DNA of 64,000 bases from Brachionus manjavacas (GCA_019054805.1 JAHQIY010000012.1:744001-808000), one strand, 5' to 3'. Shown: positions 1 to 9,436, counted from the stretch's first letter. Notes: generated by a model from the letters alone, not told the origin. Program-made: numbers and translations.

Positions 1-96
1 AGCAGATCAACTCAAGTTCCAACACGTTTAATTGCTGAAACGGCTTCTGGTCTCAGGAACCTTTTACCTAGAGCAAAAGACCACATTAGGCATTAA
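1..96 (+). CDS. Open frame entering from the left edge (unidentified C-terminus)
   Basis: A 31-codon open frame runs in from the window edge and stops at 94-96. It is more GC-rich than its surroundings and contains a Leu-Leu-Pro-Arg-Ala-Lys stretch near its end. It could be the C-terminus of a gene or of a mobile-element protein upstream of the LINE ORF1 that follows. I do not recognise a family. Confidence 0.25.
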   Translation, partial: SRSTQVPTRLIAETASGLRNLLPRAKDHIRH

Positions 97-165
97 ATTG
101 AAAAAAGCAAGAGATTTGTCATAAAAAAAGGAGGGGAGAAATGTATGACTTAAACACATGCTTTT

Positions 166-1242
166 TTGACTCTTTGGGATAAAGTAGCTATGATAGAGCT
201 GGAAGCAAACATACTTAACGCGGTCTCTGCTGAAAATGAAGATATTCAAAAACGAGAAAAAAATTTGATTTTTTTTGGACTGGAAAACCAAGAGAACGAT
301 AGAGAGTTCATAAAAAATATTTTTAAGGATATTGGTGCTGATATGAATGGGATTGAAAAAGTGCTTCGTTTCAAATCGACAAGTAAGGGCGGAACCTGTC
401 CAGTAATGGTAAAATTACGTAATATAGCAGATTAATTTAATGTATTAAAATGTGCCAAAAATTTGAAGAGCAAAAATTTTAATAATATATCTATAAATCT
501 TGATTTAACAATAGCACAACGAATGCATTATAAAAAATTAAATGATGAAAAAAAGTTAATGAGTGAAAATTTGAAAAATTGCACACCAAAATGCAATTTC
601 TATTATGGGATAAAAAATGGAATTATTGATGAGAAAAAGATAAAATAGCAATCAATTTTAAGTTCAAATCATTTCACAGAATTAACACAACAATCAAACT
701 CTATTACAACAATTCAACAACTAGCGATTATTTCAACATCTCAGCAATCAAATGCGCATTTGTCTACTTCACTACAGTTGAAAAGCCCTCTAATTAATAG
801 CAAGGCCTTGTCTTCTAAAGTTAAGTCCAAACAAGCAAATCTAGAGAAAGCTAAAGACATAAAGATAATAACTACAACAATTGAGTCCAGTCAAACAAGA
901 GTGGAGGATGGGGAATTAAATCACGACCCGTCTGTAAAAGCTAAGTCGAGACATTCCAGTGCGGCCAAAGCTAAAGTCAATAAGAGCAAGACTACAAGAT
1001 CTGAGTCCAGATGTACCAGTGTGACCAAAACTAAAATTCATAGGACAATCACCAAAACAGCTGATTCCAGTTTCTCCAGTACCGCGAAAGCTAAGGATAG
1101 TTCGACCAAAATTGTAGATAACCAGAACCAGACAACAGGAACTAAGTCCAAACATCCCAGTCAGACTAAAGCTGCTATCAACAAAAGCATGATTTCAACA
1201 GCTGAGCTCAGACATCTAAATGCGGCTAAATATGTCAAATAA
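166..1242 (+). pseudogene. Non-LTR retrotransposon ORF1-like protein, broken by stops
   Basis: One reading frame continues from 166 to 1242 through in-frame stops near 433 and 646. The first part has the REKNLIFFGL-type motif seen in ORF1 proteins of many LINEs, where an RRM-like fold binds the element RNA. The second part has a DLT-x2-QR...KKL...FYYGIKNG pattern, typical of the end of that domain. The third part is Ser/Lys/Thr-rich and built from about 60-bp repeats. Because the same frame is kept, this looks like one decayed ORF rather than three genes. No endonuclease or reverse transcriptase follows directly, because a pogo-type element begins at 1506. Clade is not resolved. Confidence 0.6.
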
Positions 1243-1330
1243 AGCCCGATTACAACTGCTGACGGTAAACTTTTCAGCTCGACCAAAGCTGAAGTCAACA
1301 AAAACATGACTGGTTCAAAAAAAAAAATCG
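900..1330 (+). repeat. Diverged ~60-bp minisatellite in the ORF1 tail
   Basis: Successive units carry a gag/aag-tcca-g core, a cagtg..gaccaaagctaa core and an aacaa-gacta stretch at about 60-bp spacing. The units encode Ser-rich blocks of the type SSxxKAKxxK. They are diverged from each other, so the array is old. Confidence 0.55.
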
Positions 1331-1505
1331 GACATCTTTGTACAACATCACCACTATTGATCATCCATCCTTGCCAAAAATGAACTCAAATGAAGAAAAA
1401 TTGTTCGGTAATGACACAACAAGTTCAATTATAACCTTGGATGGTTCAAATTTAGACATAGTTAAATATGGGGAAATTATTTCAAAATTAGATGATATAC
1501 AAATA

Positions 1506-2074
1506 CAGTCAATCCTCCGTATAACGAAACCCCATAGAACGAATTCGATTATCAGAACCGATTTCAATCAATGCTTATGTTTCAGTCGACTCAAATTTAG
1601 CAGCACGTGGTTCGCTTTCTGATTTGCAAATTTTAAATACAGTTGCTACAAAAAAAGAAGAATCAGACAATAGTGACAGTGAAATTGAAGATTAACTCAA
1701 CCGAAAAAGTCAATCATTAGTTCAAAAGAAGCAATCGAATGAATTAACGATTTAAAAGATTTTTTTTTAAATAAACAAGAATATGGTTCATCAAATATCG
1801 TTAACTTTTTGTTTAATATTGAAAATTTGGTAATTGAAAAAAGTTGTATTAAACAAACAACTATTACTTCGTTTGTTAAAAAGGAATAATTTTTCTTTTC
1901 ATTTAATTTTTTTATAAATTTTTTCACCTTTTTCATTTATTTTAATAAAAATTCAAAATAATAAATCTTAAAATTTATTCAACGCTTTTGTATGGGATTT
2001 TCGATAGAACGAATTTCGATACAACGAATATAAAAATTTCCGCCCAACTTTGTCGTTATATCGAGGATTGACTG
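1506..2074 (+). mobile_element. Complete short pogo-type element, 569 bp, with TA target duplication
   Basis: The left end is CAGTCAATCCTCCGTATAACG at 1506 and the right end is the inverted partner CGTTATATCGAGGATTGACTG ending at 2074. Both are flanked by TA (1504-1505 and 2075-2076), as expected for the Tc1/mariner/pogo superfamily. The interior keeps a decayed tail of a pogo/Tigger transposase: a Ser/Asp/Glu-rich stretch at about 1650-1695 and a C-terminal KQTTITSF-like motif at about 1850-1890. It is therefore a non-autonomous derivative made by internal deletion of a larger pogo element. It cannot mobilise itself. Confidence 0.85.
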
Positions 2075-2088
2075 TAAAAAAATTTGAT

Positions 2089-2886
2089 TTAATATGAGTC
2101 TGTCGGAAGCCTTTTATTTGTCTGTTTGCTAGGAAAAGCTATAGCTTGTGAGTATGAAGTGGAATTCTGCTTTGGAGTATTCAGTATCGTATTAAGAGGT
2201 GTCAAAGTTTCAGTTTGTGGTAATCTTGGGAATTCGTTAGCATTCATTTTTGATTGTATTTGCTTTAAAATCGAATTGTTATTTTGAATTATCGCTTTGA
2301 GCGAGTTATTTTCATTTTGTAATGAATCGATTCGAGCCGATTGAAGATTAACAAGATCGATTAGAGAGACAATCTGACTGATTGTATGTTTAGCATCTAT
2401 TTGCACTTCTTGAATTGATGTAAAAATTTATTCTAAATCTTCTTCATCTACATAACGAGGTTACTGGGCGGTTTTTTTAAAGATCAAGAGCAGATCAGTT
2501 TCGGAAAATGTAGGTTGTACACTTATTTGTGTTATCGGATAGATGTCTTTAGAAAGAGTTTTAGCACTCGAGTAAGGTTTGATGTTGTACGAATCTTGAA
2601 TTTTGTGATGAGTCAAGAAATGAATTGCCAATTCTTTTCTGAGGTGCTTTATTATGTCAATTGGGAACGATTGAATACGTTTTAGCAAATCATTTCATGG
2701 AATTCTTGCTAGTTGAACCAAGTTTGACAGATAGTACGTCGTAATTTCTGTTTGAGTTTTCTCATTTGAGGTTCGTGTTGACAAATTGGCAAGACCAGTT
2801 AGACACTCAGGTTGAGAGAGTGGTGGAGTAGATGATTCTGCACTACCATGTTGAGAGGGATCTATTGTTACCACACTCTCTTGCAT
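2089..2886 (-). pseudogene. LINE ORF1-like coiled-coil protein, broken by stops
   Basis: On the minus strand one frame runs from 2886 to 2089 with in-frame stops at about 2695, 2461 and 2430. The last third contains a predicted coiled coil (repeated Ile/Leu spacing with Asn/Gln, around LQNENNSLKAI) followed by a Pro/Thr/Ser linker and a SYSQAI motif. That layout is common in ORF1 proteins of CR1/jockey-type LINEs, but no zinc knuckle is visible. It points away from the endonuclease fragment at 3244, so it belongs to a different insertion. Confidence 0.5.
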
Positions 2887-3243
2887 GGAAACAACAGGAA
2901 CAGTTAGAATAATAAGTTAATTTATTATAATTTATTAATTTCAAAATTTTCAAATTTTCAATTCTATAGGTAAATATATTTATAGGTAAATAACAGTATA
3001 GATTGCGAAGTCTTTATGTGTCTATACGCAAAATGTATTGCATTAAACAAAAATATTTTCGATTTTAAACAGCCGGACATATACCAAGCTAGAAAAGTTA
3101 ATAAGCAGGAGATTGTTAATCCAAAAATTGAGCAATATATTATAACTAAGCAAGATTGACTATTACATTAATTAATAGAACCACAAAAAGAAACAACTTA
3201 TCTTGATTAATTAAAGCAATTATCAAGAAACAATTGTTTATCA
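2887..3243. other. Intergenic A/T-rich stretch, nothing recognised
   Basis: No open frame, repeat or terminal motif stands out. The last 100 bases are probably decayed 5' sequence of the LINE endonuclease that starts at 3244. Confidence 0.4.
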
Positions 3244-3662
3244 TTGTTGCACTTAAATGTTAATAATCTTGAAAGCTGTATTGCTGAAATTCATCAAATT
3301 TTAGAAATTAATTCGTTTGATTTATTATTCCTAAATGAGACTAAACTTGGAGAGAAAGTAACTGACAGATTGTTTTACAATAAAAATTATTCAACGTTCA
3401 GACGTGATCGTAATACTTATGGTGGTGGATTCCTTGTATTTATAAAAATGGACTATTTGTAAACAAATTCAGTACTCAAAATGGAAAAATGGAAAATATT
3501 TTCATTCAGCTCAGAATTCAAAAAAAGTATGTAAATTTTATTATTAGCTATAAACCACCTGATTTCCCTGATGCCGAATATTTGAATGAATTAGAAGAAA
3601 TGATGTTCTCATTGGATCCAAATGATCCCCTATTTATTGTAGGAGATCTAAATATGGACATG
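3244..3662 (+). pseudogene. LINE endonuclease domain (APE/EEP type), truncated
   Basis: Two blocks in different frames make up an apurinic-like endonuclease domain. The first (3244-3462) starts LHLNVNNLES and has FLNETKLG, which contains the metal-binding Glu of this fold, then RRDR...GGGF. The second (3489-3662) has SYKPP and ends with VGDLNMD, which contains the conserved GDLN/GDFN motif. This enzyme nicks target DNA for target-primed reverse transcription. A stop at 3460 and a frameshift break it, and an inverted LINE tail begins immediately after LNMD at 3663, so the domain was cut by a later insertion. Confidence 0.8.
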
Positions 3663-4555
3663 TTATTATTTTATTTATTTGTTTTCTGTACCGAGCTAAA
3701 GCTCCTTCAGAATAAATTAAAAATAAAATAAAAATAAAATTAAAGTAAATAAAATTAGATAAAAAAAAAAAAAAGAATCAAAATAGAGTAAATAAGCTAA
3801 AAAAAATTAAAGTTGAAAAGACATAAATTGGAAAAGATTGTTTCATGTGGCACATGTTTAAATAGTTCAAGTTTCAGGAAAAAAAGAAGAAATAGTAAGG
3901 TAGCAATTACACAATGGAGTTGGGTATTCAATATATCTTGATTCGAAACCTTCTTTTGTATTCTTTCACCAGTCTTTCAACCAATGGAATAGAATGACTC
4001 AGTCCTGTCCCAACATATTTCTCGCTCAACTCAAAAAGACGATTCGAGACTGTTAGTAATTTTAGTTTATTAAAAGCTTCATGTTGCACGATGTTGGAGG
4101 GAGTATCATATTTTAACTTAAGGATAGATCTTACTGCTGTATTCTGAATTGCTTGTAGTTTTTTGATATTATTTTCTGAAAATGAATTTAAGCAAGGAAA
4201 AGAATAGTCTAAAATCGATCCGACTAAAGATTTATATAAATTTCCTAGTGTGTTTTGTTTGACAATATCTTAATAATATTTAGCCTTTTGTTGCAGCGTT
4301 CTTTAATTTCGTCTACTAGTATATTAAAGTTTAACTTAGAATCAAATTTAATACCAAGAAACTTGATTTCTTTTTGGGTCACTATTCTGTTTCCATAGAT
4401 TTTTAGGTTTAGATCATCATCCTCTTTTTTGTACCTAGAAAAGACTACTGAACACGACTTTTAAAGTGATATCTTGACTTTTTTCTTAATAAGCCATTGT
4501 TCTAGTTTGTGAGTGTATGTATTTATCTTATTTTCAAGGTCCCCCTTTTTAGGAC
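3663..4555 (-). mobile_element. 5'-truncated inverted copy of the LINE at 38.6-41.6 kb
   Basis: The sequence is the reverse complement of the 3' part of the LINE at 38,636-41,590. It includes the region around 41,040-41,400, the 3' untranslated segment, and the hairpin-like tail GGAGCTTTAGCTC next to an A/T-rich end. Homology fades near 4553, corresponding to about 40,740 in the longer copy, as expected for a 5'-truncated insertion. It sits inside the endonuclease domain at 3662. Confidence 0.8.
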
Positions 4556-4639
4556 TAACCACCCTAAAAGTGAAGAGAGAGAGGTGATCTTATCGAATAT
4601 TTCAAGATTAGAATAGGGTATAGCAAAGTTGACTGGCAT

Positions 4640-4918
4640 AATCCGAGTAAACTAATGAGTTCATTGTTTTCAGGCGGCCCTGCTGGTAACATTCGTGGTC
4701 AAAAGCATAGACTGGTTAAGCAATACACAAGGATAATTCACATAAAGCATTTCATTTTAAATCGACTAGTTGATAATTGGAATAGATTACCACCTGACGT
4801 ATTGGCAACAACATCAAAAGACAATTTTAAAAAGAAACTGAAATTACTTAATTTTATACAAGACTACTTTTTTCTTGTTATTCAAATTTTGAAGGTTATT
4901 TTCGAAAATCCAGAGTAA
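4640..4918 (+). pseudogene. C-terminal tail of a LINE reverse transcriptase
   Basis: The fragment reads SGGPAGNIRGQKHRL, then FILNRLVDNWNRLPPDV. This is the usual C-terminal signature of CR1/jockey-group LINE pol proteins (RGH-x2-KL ... F-x-NRVVxxWNxLP). The LINE at 59-61.7 kb has the same motif at about 61,480-61,600. It is in the same orientation as the endonuclease fragment at 3244 and may be the far end of that element, with the polymerase core missing. Confidence 0.7.
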
Positions 4919-5066
4919 AAGTCAAAAAGTCAAATTTGACTTAATAGGTCATGAAAGCAAAATAAAAGACAATTAAATGATAGTTTTGAAAAAGAATTTG
5001 GAAGTTATTTACAGTCTGATTATGACCATGATATGAGTGTTAAAGATTTTTCGCTCAAAAATATAT

Positions 5067-5159
5067 GCATTTTGCCTGGGCTCTAAAAAATTTTTGAGTA
5101 TACCGGCATTCTCAGGACCTGTTGAGCGAGTTTTTTCAATTGACTTTAATAAAATGTAA
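5067..5159 (+). pseudogene. hAT transposase C-terminal dimerisation remnant
   Basis: One frame reads FLSIPAFSGPVERVFSID. This matches the hAT dimerisation signature (L-x-IPA-x-S-x-PxERVFS) at the end of hAT transposases. About 30 codons remain. No terminal repeats or 8-bp duplication could be assigned. Confidence 0.65.
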
Positions 5160-5862
5160 CTTAAATCAATTGAATCTTAAAGAATAACCTTTAAACAAAA
5201 TATGAACATTAAAAATTGATAAAAAATTCAAAATCTTTAAAATTTTTTCTTAACTCTAAAAATTTTATAACCTTAAAAGAGAAAAGTTCAAAAGTAAAAG
5301 TAAATCTTTGACTTTAAAATTAAATTTGAAATTTGAAAGTTGTCGTTGACATTTAAAAATAAAATTTCAATAGTTTAAGTCAACTTGACGATTTTTTATT
5401 TCTATTTAACTTTTTTGAAATTTTGAAATTACGTTGTTTCATTAAAACTCAATACTTAAGTATGTTAAAATTTGAAATATAATCACGCAATTATTTTGAA
5501 AAATGTAAAATTGAACAAAAAAACTTGCCACTTTGACTTTGAATTTTACAAAATTTTGAGTGAATTTTTGACTTTTGAACAACTCTGTTTGAATTAAATA
5601 TTTATCCGGGTTTTAAAATAAATTATATTAATTAAATAAAAGAAAAAAATTATTTTTGAAATTATTGTCCCAATCCATTTTGCATCAGAACCCCATCGGG
5701 TAGTCTGCTAGTATTTTTGCTGTTATATAAATAAAAGCATTAATTATCACTTTTATTTAAATTTTGATTTTTGGTTATTAATGTTTTTACAAAAATTAAT
5801 TAAAAAATAACATTAATTTTTAAAAAAAATTGATTGAATCGCTCACAATTAATAATGCTATT
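5160..5862. other. A/T-rich intergenic, no gene seen
   Basis: The stretch is full of diverged copies of ttgaaatttga / tcaaagtc words. No open frame or terminal repeat was found. The end nearest 5860 is the likely 3' untranslated region of the minus-strand secreted-protein gene. Confidence 0.4.
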
Positions 5863-6450
5863 CTAGCCAAAATCGTTATTAATGCTATTCAAATTGTCAA
5901 CACTCGAATTCAAACTATTCCAAATAAAATTTTTACTCGAAACATAATTATTAAACTTTCTGTTTAGTCTGCTTATTTCATTATCAAAACTATTCTTATT
6001 AGTTATATTTGAATTCGATCCTTTGCGCACCAAATTCAAGCTATCTACTTTATTGAGCCTGCTCATGAGCCCATTATTCTTTCTTCTATTTTCATATTTC
6101 ACATTCCTGTTTTCTCCTTTAATTGAATAATTATTCCGGGTGTTCGGAAAAGCATAATTGTTGGAATAGTTGTAACTATTGGACTCTGTGGTTGATTCGG
6201 TGGTGGTAGAGGTAGATTCAGTTGTGGTCGTGGTGGACAAAGTGTTGGATATAACATTTTCATTTTTTATATTTGAATTGAGACTGTCTCGGACCGAATT
6301 CGAGCTCACAATCAAATTGGACACAGGGTCCAAGTCGAAAAATTCTTCCAGAGAAAATAAATTGCTCAAGTATGATCCTCCAAAGCGTTCTCTGCACTCG
6401 TGGCCCACTAAAATAAACATTATTGAAAATAAAAAAATTTTAGAATTCAT
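5863..6450 (-). CDS. Secreted Asn/Ser-rich protein (195 aa)
   Basis: The frame starts at an ATG at 6450 and begins with a hydrophobic signal peptide (MNSKIFLFSIMFILVG). The mature part has a short Phe-rich block, then an STTTTTEST...STTTEST linker at roughly residues 75-92. A basic, Asn/Ser-rich region with many potential N-glycosylation sites follows. No cysteine pattern or known domain is visible. It is the 3'-most member of a minus-strand cluster of small secreted proteins. A TATTTAAA-like element lies about 45 bases upstream, near 6490. The Asn richness resembles its neighbours, but the SNFNNNN repeat is absent. Function unknown. Confidence 0.65.
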   Translation of the reverse strand: MNSKIFLFSIMFILVGHECRERFGGSYLSNLFSLEEFFDLDPVSNLIVSSNSVRDSLNSNIKNENVISNTLSTTTTTESTSTTTESTTESNSYNYSNNYAFPNTRNNYSIKGENRNVKYENRRKNNGLMSRLNKVDSLNLVRKGSNSNITNKNSFDNEISRLNRKFNNYVSSKNFIWNSLNSSVDNLNSINNDFG

Positions 6451-6622
6451 TTTTTATTCAAAAAAATAAATAAAAATCGCTTTTAAATAGCTTGAGAGAT
6501 CAAATTGTCTCTTTAAAGATTAAAGTGCATTGCCAGAAGCTAAATATTTATTGATCTATAAAATTTTAATTACAATTGAATAGAAAAAAATTGGAGAATA
6601 CAATTAAGTACAAAATAAGATG

Positions 6623-6916
6623 TTATTTTTTGCCATTATTATTGTTAAAATTGGAGCCGCCGCCAAATCCGGCATTGTTATTGTTAAAATTAGATCCACC
6701 GAAGCCAAAGCCTGCGTTGTTATTGTTGAAATTAGAGCCGCCAAAGCCTCCATTGTTGTTATTGAAATTAGAGCCTCCTCTAAATCCGAAGCCTCCTCTG
6801 AAACCGAATTGACGCTTCTCTCGCACTTCACCACCAGTGCTGTTTGTGGTATTCACGTCTTCCATGGCGGTCACAACGGCAATCAGAGCCATCACAATCA
6901 ACAAGATCCTGAGCAT
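6623..6916 (-). CDS. Small secreted SNFNNNN-repeat protein (97 aa)
   Basis: The signal peptide is MLRILLIVMALIAVVTA. A short acidic pro-region with two N-glycosylation sequons (NTTNST) follows and ends in a dibasic REKR site of the furin/prohormone-convertase type. The predicted mature peptide starts with Gln-Phe-Gly, where an N-terminal pyroglutamate is possible. It is made of Gly/Phe-rich segments and four SNFNNNN units, ending in Lys-Lys. The 234-residue neighbour at 7893 has the same plan, so the two are tandem paralogues. A TATAAAAA box lies about 50 bases upstream. A role as a secreted matrix, mucus, adhesive or peptide component is plausible but only inferred. Confidence 0.8.
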   Translation of the reverse strand: MLRILLIVMALIAVVTAMEDVNTTNSTGGEVREKRQFGFRGGFGFRGGSNFNNNNGGFGGSNFNNNNAGFGFGGSNFNNNNAGFGGGSNFNNNNGKK

Positions 6917-6965
6917 TCTTCTTTAAACAATTTCTTTATTTAAAAAAACTAGAGCTAAAATTTTC

Positions 6966-6973
6966 TTTTTATA
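6966..6973 (-). promoter_or_regulatory. TATA box of the 97-aa SNFNNNN gene
   Basis: TATAAAAA on the minus strand, 50 bases before the ATG at 6916. The spacing leaves room for a transcription start and a short leader. Confidence 0.6.
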
Positions 6974-7175
6974 TCAAAAAGAAAAAGCTTCTAGAAATCA
7001 AAATGTATCATGTTCATTAAAGATTTGTTTTCAAAGAGACTTTATTCCAAAGAAGCACGCTTTTTTGATTTTAAAACTTAATTGTTCTGGCTTAGGAATT
7101 AATAATTAAAAGAAATTCGATTTACAAAAAGTTTATTTACAATTGAGCTTAATAAAAATAGGATAAAATTTGGTC

Positions 7176-7666
7176 TTAATTTAAATTGATCACATCATTG
7201 AGATTGACTAGCTGGCCTTGGATTGAAATGAAAGGGTTGGGCACTTTTTTGACCAGTTGACCATTTCGGATTATATTGTATGAGGTGATTATTTTGCGGT
7301 TGTTTTTGATTATAAAAATTGGCTGAATTGACTCATCAGTGTTGTTGTTGATAAAAGTTGTTCCTGCAGAACCGAAGTTGTTGTTTGTGATGGACTGACC
7401 CGGTGCCAAATTGTTGTTGTTCACTACTCCTCCGCCAAAGTTGTTGTTTGAAAAGGTAAACGGCTCAAATCCATTGTTGTTGTTGATCGTGTCCCCCGGA
7501 CCGAAATTGTTGTTGGTAAATGTGGCTCTCTTGGACTTGTCCAGTACACCTACGAAAAAATGTGTGTCAATTTTTTATTCAAATAAAGACCAGCGATTAG
7601 AATCAACTCACTTAGACCACTTGCTAGCACCAAACATAATTGTATAAAAAAAATTTTCTTAAACAT
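7176..7666 (-). CDS. Secreted NNN-rich protein, two exons (142 aa)
   Basis: Exon 1 is 7666-7612 (ATG, 18 codons plus one base) and encodes a signal peptide, MFKKIFFIQLCLVLASGL. The intron is 7611-7550 (62 bp) with GTGAGT donor and TAG acceptor. Exon 2 is 7549-7176 and restores the frame as Ser-Val-Leu-Asp-Lys-Ser-Lys-Arg. The SKR site precedes a region with Asn runs spaced by Phe/Gly/Pro (TNNNFGPG, INNNNGF, SNNNFGGG). The C-terminal 50 residues are non-repetitive and contain KNNRKIITSYNIIRNGQLV. It shares the secreted, basic-cleavage, Asn-repeat plan with both SNFNNNN genes beside it but is more diverged. The spliced frame is intact. Function unknown. Confidence 0.75.
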
Positions 7667-7892
7667 TTTTGAAATGAAATGATTTTGAAAAGCTTTACAG
7701 TGAGGATTTTATTTAGTCTAGTGGAGTGATCACGTGTCGTGAGATTGATTAAACAAAATGCTAAAATTTTAATAGAATTAATTTTGTGAAAAAATTTATT
7801 AAGAAAAAAAATTCTAAAATTTTAAAAATTTATTAAAATTAAATTTGTAAAAAAATGACTCGATTCATTCAAGAAAAAAATACGATTAAACT

Positions 7893-8597
7893 TTATTTTT
7901 TTAAAAAAATTGATTCTGCATTGTTATTGTTAAAATTGGATGCTTCACCATCGTTATTGTTATTAAAATTGGAACCAAGGCCTATTCCGGCATTGTTGTT
8001 GTTAAAATTTGATCCTCCTCGACCCCCACCTGCATTGTTGTTGTTAAAACTTGAGCCCAGTCCGACTCCTGCGTTATTATTGTTAAAGTTGGAACCACCA
8101 AGACCTGTGCCAGCGTTGTTGTTGTTAAAATTTGAGCCAAGGCCCACTCCCGCATTATTATTATTAAAGTTGGAACCGCCAAGACCTGTGCCAGCGTTGT
8201 TATTGTTGAAATTGGAACCGTGCGCTGCTCCGGCATTATTATTGTTAAAATTAGAACCACCAAGACCTGTTCCAGCGTTGTTGTTGTTGAAGTTGGAACC
8301 GTGTCCTGCTCCGGCGTTATTATTGTTAAAATTTGATCCACCTAAGCCTTTGTCTTCATTGTTATTATTAAAATTGGAGGGTTTACCAAATTTCCTTCGA
8401 TTTGAAAAGTGAAAGAATCTCGTGTCTTCTCTAAATCTGTCTCTGAAGCGGAAACCCATGCCAAATTGTCTTTTTTCACGCAGCTCCACACCCGAGCCTT
8501 TCGTCTCATTTGATGCAAGTGTTGTGTTGGTCAAGTTAACTTGAAGCGCTTGACCGATTGCTACTAACGTGAGGGTAAAGAGAATAAATTTCAACAT
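7893..8597 (-). CDS. Secreted SNFNNNN-repeat protein (234 aa, 12 repeats)
   Basis: I start it at the ATG at 8597, because the frame upstream opens only with TTG. The protein has a signal peptide ending about ALQ and a pro-region with NLTNTT and NET sequons. The dibasic REKR precedes Gln-Phe-Gly, as in the 97-residue paralogue. A basic Arg/Phe segment and then 12 units of S(N/S)FNNNN follow. Spacers alternate between AG-x-GLGG (14-residue unit) and AG-x-GLG/GHG (13-residue unit), so the array has a 27-residue (81-bp) higher-order period. It ends Lys-Lys. No cysteine is present in the repeats, so they are unlikely to be disulfide-knotted. A structural or adhesive secreted role is plausible but inferred. 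Confidence 0.82.
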   Translation of the reverse strand: MLKFILFTLTLVAIGQALQVNLTNTTLASNETKGSGVELREKRQFGMGFRFRDRFREDTRFFHFSNRRKFGKPSNFNNNNEDKGLGGSNFNNNNAGAGHGSNFNNNNAGTGLGGSNFNNNNAGAAHGSNFNNNNAGTGLGGSNFNNNNAGVGLGSNFNNNNAGTGLGGSNFNNNNAGVGLGSSFNNNNAGGGRGGSNFNNNNAGIGLGSNFNNNNDGEASNFNNNNAESIFLKK

Positions 8598-8640
8598 TTT
8601 CAAGTTTTGACTAAATAAAATCTGTATCTAGTACTGCACA

Positions 8641-8650
8641 ATTTATAAAT
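8641..8650 (-). promoter_or_regulatory. TATA-like box of the 234-aa SNFNNNN gene
   Basis: ATTTATAAAT (self-complementary) 44 bases upstream of the ATG at 8597. It is placed like the boxes of its neighbours. Confidence 0.45.
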
Positions 8651-8788
8651 TTTCACTAGCTATGTGACTTAAAGCCACGCTTTTTTTCTGGGCTTAAGAA
8701 AAATTTAGTATAAAAAAATATTTTTATTCAAAGAAAATAAGAAAATTGTAAATAAAAAATTAATTTAAGTCAGATTGATTAAAGAGTG

Positions 8789-8974
8789 CTATCTATTAGT
8801 TGAAAAGTTAGGCTCGGTGTTGGTTTCCTGCTTGTCCAAAAAGAGGACGTCTTTTACCGTGCGTTTAACCATCATTAGGCCGCGTTGCATCACTTCTCGT
8901 TTCATTTCTTCCATGTCCATCAGGGCGCATCCTGCTACTGCCACCAAAAAAGCTACTATTATAAGCAATTTCAT
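8789..8974 (-). CDS. Small secreted peptide precursor (61 aa)
   Basis: Start chosen at the ATG at 8974 (context aga-ATG-A); the longer frame opens only with TTG. The first 17 residues, MKLLIIVAFLVAVAGCA, form a clear signal peptide. The mature part has Met-Lys-Arg and Val-Lys-Arg dibasic sites about 10-12 residues apart, so processing could release short peptides. No other cysteines occur after the signal, so there is no disulfide-rich fold. A TATA box lies 55 bases upstream. It is the first gene of the minus-strand secreted cluster. It could be a peptide precursor or an antimicrobial-type peptide; sequence alone does not decide. Confidence 0.65.
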   Translation of the reverse strand: MKLLIIVAFLVAVAGCALMDMEEMKREVMQRGLMMVKRTVKDVLFLDKQETNTEPNFSTNR

Positions 8975-9027
8975 TCTAGAAATCAACAAAAATCAAAAGA
9001 AAGAATATCAATTTAGAAAAAAAACAT

Positions 9028-9037
9028 TATTTATATG
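9028..9037 (-). promoter_or_regulatory. TATA box of the 61-aa secreted peptide gene
   Basis: CATATAAATA on the minus strand, about 55 bases before the ATG at 8974. Confidence 0.55.
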
Positions 9038-9436
9038 CACGCGAAAACACACACACTCACAGTTTTTGAAATTTTAAATTTTTATTTAGAATAAATTCAA
9101 AATAAATGTTGGACCTTGGCTTGATGACAATGACTAGATTTTAGTCATTTTTATTCGAAGTAATAGTAATTTAAGATGTGCTGATTTTCACGAACAGCAC
9201 AAATAATCTTTGAATTGAAGACAAAATTGGCAAGCAAGAAACTTAATGGCTGAATTGGCCTTATAAAATTAAATAAAATAAAGCTTTTAATATAATGATA
9301 AAATAAAAAAATTCATTTATTTTTTTAAAATAATTTCGAGGCATTAAATTGAACAATAGTTTTATATAAACTCAGGGGGAAACTAAACTCAGAATTTGAT
9401 TACTTAAAAAATTATTATGCAATTGTCTAGTGAAAC
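9038..9436. other. Intergenic; 3' flank of the sulfotransferase gene
   Basis: A/T-rich. The 70 bases next to 9437 match the sequence after the stop of sulfotransferase copy 2 (44,864-44,910). Otherwise nothing is recognised. Confidence 0.4.

Noticed and set aside
1697..1936. 79-codon minus frame in the pogo mini-element
   Set aside because: Antisense of the decayed transposase tail; no start context or domain.
6576..6943. Plus-strand frames over the 97-residue secreted gene
   Set aside because: Antisense repeats of the same low-complexity DNA, with no independent support.
7855..8412. Plus-strand open frame of LLLLKLEP repeats (185 codons)
   Set aside because: It is the antisense shadow of the SNFNNNN gene; the minus frame has a signal peptide, cleavage site and TATA box.
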